Below, piece after piece: positions 60,773 to 64,000 of a DNA stretch of 64,000 bases (its first letter is position 1; each line of letters opens with the position of its first letter). A program made the translations under genes and the position numbers. The notes under the pieces were generated by a model. It worked only from the letters and a program-made list of their open reading frames with translations. It did no database searches and was not told the origin of the DNA. This DNA is from JASHPR01 sp963749145. GTDB lineage: Bacteria; Actinomycetota; Actinomycetes; Streptosporangiales; Streptosporangiaceae. The DNA lies in assembly GCA_963749145.1 (NCBI GenBank), contig CAVVLN010000004.1, positions 124,001 through 188,000 of the forward strand, read 5' to 3'.

Positions 60773-61807
60773 GTGTCAGCGGCAGGTTCCGGTCCGGCGA
60801 TTGAAGTGGAAGGGCTGACCAAGTCATTCGGTGAGGTCCGCGCGCTGCGCGGCATCGACCTGTCGGTGCCGCGAGGGACGGTGCTCGGGGTCCTCGGCCC
60901 GAACGGCGCGGGCAAGACGACGGCGGTGCGGATCCTGACCACCCTGTTGCGGCCGGACTCCGGGCGCGCCCTGGTGGAGGGCCGCGACGTGGTGCGGTAC
61001 GCCGCGGCGGTGCGCCGCTCGATCGGGCTGTCCGGCCAGTCGGCCGCCATCCAGGAGGAGCTGACCGGCCGGGAGAATCTGGAGATCATCGGCCGGCTCT
61101 ACCACCTGCGCTGGCCGCAGGCCCGCAGCCGCGCGGTCGAGCTGCTGGAGCAGTTCGGGCTGAGTGATGCCGCCGACCGGGCGGCCAAGAACTACTCCGG
61201 CGGCATGCAGCGCCGCCTGGACTTGGCCGCGAGCCTGGTTGGCCCGCCGCAGGTGCTGTTCCTCGACGAGCCGACCACCGGCCTGGATCCGCGGTCGCGG
61301 CTGGGCATGTGGGACATCATCCGGTCGCTGGCGGCCGCGGGGACGACGACGCTGCTGACCACGCAGTACCTCGACGAGGCCGACGAGCTGGCCGACCAGA
61401 TCGTCGTGATCGACCACGGCCTGGTCATCGCGGCCGGGACCGCCGAGGAACTGAAGAGCAAGGTCGGCGGGGACGTGATCGAGTTCTCCGTGCCCGACCG
61501 GACCCGGATCGGCGACGCGGTCACCGCGATCACGAAGATCGGCGAGAGCGAGCCGCACGTGGACCAGGAGACGGGAGTGATCACCATGGGGGTCGGCGGG
61601 CGCGGTTCCGACGCGCTCATCGAGGCCGTGCGCGGGCTGGACGGCGCGGCCGTGCAGACCCAGGGCCTGTCGTTGCGGCGGCCCTCGCTCGACGACGTGT
61701 TCCTGGCCCTGACCGGGCACGCCGCCGAGGACGAGGAACAAGAGCGCAAGGGCCGCCGGGGCCGGCGCTGGCCGGGCCAGCCGGACGCCGCGGGGACGGC
61801 GTCATGA
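60773..61807 (+). CDS. ABC exporter ATP-binding protein, DrrA-like
   Basis: 344 residues from GTG 60773. Walker A GPNGAGKTTAVRIL, Q-loop GQSAAIQEELTGRENL, signature YSGGMQRRLDLAASL, Walker B VLFLDEPTTGLDPR, switch TTQYLDEADEL, and the DrrA-type C-terminal domain with RPSLDDVFLALTGHAAED. It powers export of a hydrophobic compound or polymer through the permease whose gene overlaps it by ATGA. Confidence 0.95.
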   Translation: MSAAGSGPAIEVEGLTKSFGEVRALRGIDLSVPRGTVLGVLGPNGAGKTTAVRILTTLLRPDSGRALVEGRDVVRYAAAVRRSIGLSGQSAAIQEELTGRENLEIIGRLYHLRWPQARSRAVELLEQFGLSDAADRAAKNYSGGMQRRLDLAASLVGPPQVLFLDEPTTGLDPRSRLGMWDIIRSLAAAGTTTLLTTQYLDEADELADQIVVIDHGLVIAAGTAEELKSKVGGDVIEFSVPDRTRIGDAVTAITKIGESEPHVDQETGVITMGVGGRGSDALIEAVRGLDGAAVQTQGLSLRRPSLDDVFLALTGHAAEDEEQERKGRRGRRWPGQPDAAGTAS

Positions 61808-62616
61808 CCGCCGTAGCCATCGCCGCTCCCCCGGCCGAGCCGAGCCTGCTCACCCGGGCCCACTGGTCGGTGATCGACACGCTCACCATCACCCGGCGGA
61901 ACCTGCTGGTCTGGCTGCGGGTGCCCGCGTACATCATGTTCACGGTGATCCAGCCGGTGATGTTCGTGCTGCTGTTCGCCTACGTGTTCGGCGGCGCGAT
62001 CCCGATTCGCGGCACCAGCTACGTCAACTTCCTGATGCCCGGGATCATCGCCCAGTCGGCGGCGTTCGCGACGTTCGGCACGGCGATCGCGCTGGCCCAG
62101 GAGCTCCAGAAGGGCGTGATCGACCGGCTGCGGTCAATGCCGATGGCACGCTCGGCCGTGCTGGCCGGCCGCCTGGTGGCGGACACCCTCCGGATGTTCA
62201 TCACGATCCTGATCCTCGTCGGGGTCGGCTACGGGGTCGGTTTCCGGTTCCAGAACGGCTTCGGCCTGGCCGTGGCCATGGTCGTGCTGGCCACCGTGTT
62301 CGGGCTGGCGATCTGCTGTATCGCGGCGTACACCGGGCTGGCCATCGGCGACGAGGAGTCGGTCCAGGCGTTCGGGCTGATCTGGCTGTTCCCGCTGACG
62401 TTCGTCAGCTCGGCGTTCGTGCCAGTCTCGTCGATGCCGGGCTGGCTGCAGGCCTTCGCCAATCACCAGCCGGTCACCTACGTGATCAACACCATGCGCG
62501 CGATGGCGCTGGGCGGCCCGATCGCGACGAACCTGTGGATCAGCATCGCGTGGCTGGCCGGGATCTTCATCGTGTTCGCCCCGCTCGCCGTCCGTGCCTA
62601 CAAGCGGGCCGGCTAG
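61804..62616 (+). CDS. ABC-2 type permease, DrrB-like
   Basis: 270 residues, six transmembrane helices. ABC-2 signature VIQPVMFVLLFAYVFGG, NFLMPGIIAQSAAFATF, QELQKGVIDRLRSMPMARSA (coupling helix region) and PLTFVSSAFVPVSSMPGWLQ, then FANHQPVTYVINTMRAMALG. Together with the ATPase this is a daunorubicin-resistance-type exporter; the cargo is not known. Its TAG shares CTAG with the convergent gene's stop. Confidence 0.95.
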   Translation: MTAVAIAAPPAEPSLLTRAHWSVIDTLTITRRNLLVWLRVPAYIMFTVIQPVMFVLLFAYVFGGAIPIRGTSYVNFLMPGIIAQSAAFATFGTAIALAQELQKGVIDRLRSMPMARSAVLAGRLVADTLRMFITILILVGVGYGVGFRFQNGFGLAVAMVVLATVFGLAICCIAAYTGLAIGDEESVQAFGLIWLFPLTFVSSAFVPVSSMPGWLQAFANHQPVTYVINTMRAMALGGPIATNLWISIAWLAGIFIVFAPLAVRAYKRAG

Positions 62617-64000
62617 TCCTGGCCGCCGGGCCCGGGCACCCAGGCCACGTCCGAGGAGGAGATGACCCGCTCGGCCCGGTCCTGGGCCCGGGTCTGCCGC
62701 AGGCTCAGCAGCGCGGCGATGCCCGCCGCGCCCGCGGGCGGGAGCGTGACCAGGGCGGGAAGCTGGTAGCGCCAGGAGAATTCCAGGATGTCCGGGACCA
62801 GCAGCACGGTGACGGCGGTCGCGGTGAACAGCAGGCTGGCCAGGGCGAGCTGGCGGGTACGGGTCCCGCGGGTGCGCCGGACCGCGACCAGCGCCGAGCC
62901 GGCCAGGCCCGCCAGGAAGAACACGGCGAGCAGCGGGCCGGGGGTGTAGCCGCCGCCCAGCTGATAGGAGTGCAGGAACGACGCCAGCGGCCGGTTGACC
63001 CGGGCCGGGCCGCCGTAGGCCGGGCTGAGCGGGCGCAGGCGGAACATGCCGAACGCCCGGCGCTGCAGCCCCACGATGATCACGTGGCCCGGGCCGAGGC
63101 TCACCCAGTGCGGGTAGACGGGATAGCTGGTCTGGAACTGCCAGCGCGAGATCGGCGTGACCCACGGGGTGGGCGCGCGGGACACCTCGAACAGCCGGAG
63201 CGCGTCGCTGGCGATCCCCACCACCACGCGCAGCGGCTGCTGGTGCTCGATGGCCCGGTCCAGCTCGGCCACCAGCACGGCCCGGCTCACGCCGCGCGGT
63301 ACGGCCGCGTCGTGCAGCGGCGACGCGCTGGAATGCTCCAGCCAGTCGGGGCCCTGCGCCTGCTCGGCCGGCGTCGGGCACAGCGGCCGCACGTCCGCGG
63401 GCAGCTTCAGCGTGGCGCAGTCGGCCTGCGCGGCCAGCCGGCCGCTGTTGCTCTGCCCCGCGGCCAGCCAGAAGTGCCCGGTCGTGGCGGAGGAGATGGC
63501 GCAGTAGGCGAACACCGGCAGCGCGAACGCGGCGCCGAAGGCGGCGGCCAGGCCGATGACGCGGCGCCAGCCGCCGCCCGCCGCGAGCAGCACGAACAGC
63601 AGCGCCGGCGCGACCAGGACCTCGCCCAGCGCCTTGACCGCCGCGGACGAGCCGAGGATCAGGCCCGCCGCGACCACGAAGGGCATGCTGAGGGCGGGCC
63701 GCCACAGCAGCACGACGAGCCCGGCGACGATCATGGCGTCGAACCAGACGTCCGGCATGATCATCTGTTCCATGTGCAGCTGGTAGGCGTCGAGCAGCAC
63801 CGGCGCCACCGCCACCGCGGCCAGCCAGCGGGCGGCACCGCGGCGCACCAGCACGGCGTACAGGGCGACGGCGACCGCCAGGCCGAGCAGGCACTGCAGC
63901 ACCGCCACGGCCGGCAGGCCGCCGAACGGGAGCACCGCCTTCAGCAGCCACTGGTAGCCGAGCGGGTCGGAGCCGGGATAGACGCCGTACAGGTACTTGA
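62613..64000 (-). CDS. Polytopic membrane protein, probable GT39/ArnT-like glycosyltransferase (5' end outside window)
   Basis: The open frame enters from the right edge (KYLYGVYPGSDPLGYQWLLK) and runs to 62613, about 460 residues visible. Ten or more hydrophobic helices (for example AVAVLQCLLGLAVAVALYAV, PFVVAAGLILGSS) with LHMEQMIMPDVWFD in an extracytoplasmic loop, an acidic D/E pair position typical of GT-C enzymes, and a soluble Trp/Pro-rich part (TPWVTPISRWQFQTSYPVY). This resembles dolichyl-phosphate-mannose or ArnT-type transferases, but the family cannot be fixed from the visible part. Confidence 0.7.
   Translation of the reverse strand, partial: KYLYGVYPGSDPLGYQWLLKAVLPFGGLPAVAVLQCLLGLAVAVALYAVLVRRGAARWLAAVAVAPVLLDAYQLHMEQMIMPDVWFDAMIVAGLVVLLWRPALSMPFVVAAGLILGSSAAVKALGEVLVAPALLFVLLAAGGGWRRVIGLAAAFGAAFALPVFAYCAISSATTGHFWLAAGQSNSGRLAAQADCATLKLPADVRPLCPTPAEQAQGPDWLEHSSASPLHDAAVPRGVSRAVLVAELDRAIEHQQPLRVVVGIASDALRLFEVSRAPTPWVTPISRWQFQTSYPVYPHWVSLGPGHVIIVGLQRRAFGMFRLRPLSPAYGGPARVNRPLASFLHSYQLGGGYTPGPLLAVFFLAGLAGSALVAVRRTRGTRTRQLALASLLFTATAVTVLLVPDILEFSWRYQLPALVTLPPAGAAGIAALLSLRQTRAQDRAERVISSSDVAWVPGPGGQD

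Noticed and set aside
1..64000. tRNA, rRNA, insertion sequences, prophage or conjugation genes
   Set aside because: No convincing cloverleaf, transposase, integrase or phage structural gene was seen; a covariance-model scan would be decisive for small RNAs.

Overview
The window is about 72% GC, uses GTG and TTG starts freely, and is packed with overlapping ATGA/GTGA gene junctions. Family content (LuxR-type two-component pairs, DrrAB-type exporter, LigD-type polymerase, DpgC-like dioxygenase, G1 peptidase) fits a soil actinomycete (Actinomycetota), probably in the streptomycete/streptosporangial breadth; the species cannot be told. I found no tRNA, rRNA, CRISPR array, transposase or integrase.

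Layout. 0-3.9 kb: amidase (cut by the window edge), two-component pair, aldo/keto reductase. 3.9-10 kb: a 20-bp tandem repeat that forms a ladder of overlapping 7-codon minicistrons running into a DUF2332 gene; a secreted beta-helix protein; decayed IclR regulator and alpha/beta hydrolase; SDR. 10-13.5 kb: cold-shock protein, second two-component pair, membrane proteins. 13.5-20.5 kb: a nitrilase-fold protein lacking its nucleophilic Cys, divergent from a four-gene operon (di-iron ferritin-like/DUF362 fusion, methyltransferase, DpgC-like dioxygenase, phenylacetate-CoA-ligase-like enzyme). 20.5-35.3 kb: MHYT sensor, DUF72, DinB-like, PadR-ABC exporter operon with a clear operator, MurJ, possible oxygenase, methyltransferase, HtrA-like protease, NylB-like hydrolase and dehydrogenase.

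35.3-49.6 kb is one catabolic island: aldolase of the DHDPS/NAL family, SDR, oligopeptide-type ABC importer parts, GntR/FCD regulator, two DUF4438 proteins, D-2-hydroxyacid dehydrogenase and three Gfo/Idh/MocA oxidoreductases. Three copies of a TTGTCGACAATC-type operator sit in its divergent promoters, so it is probably one regulon importing and oxidising an unknown hydroxy- or sugar-acid-like compound. 49.7-64 kb: G1 glutamic peptidase, two acyl-CoA dehydrogenases, an overlapping trio MurG-like / TIR-like-HEAT / crotonase, LigD-type polymerase, NodB deacetylase, dihydropyrimidinase-like hydrolase, DrrAB-like ABC exporter and a membrane protein cut by the window end.

Thirteen apparent single-base frameshifts occur in ten genes, eight of them between 36.9 and 47.3 kb and mostly one extra G or C. 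That pattern looks more like residual assembly indels than biology, although the IclR/hydrolase pair near 7.3-8.8 kb also shows genuine decay.
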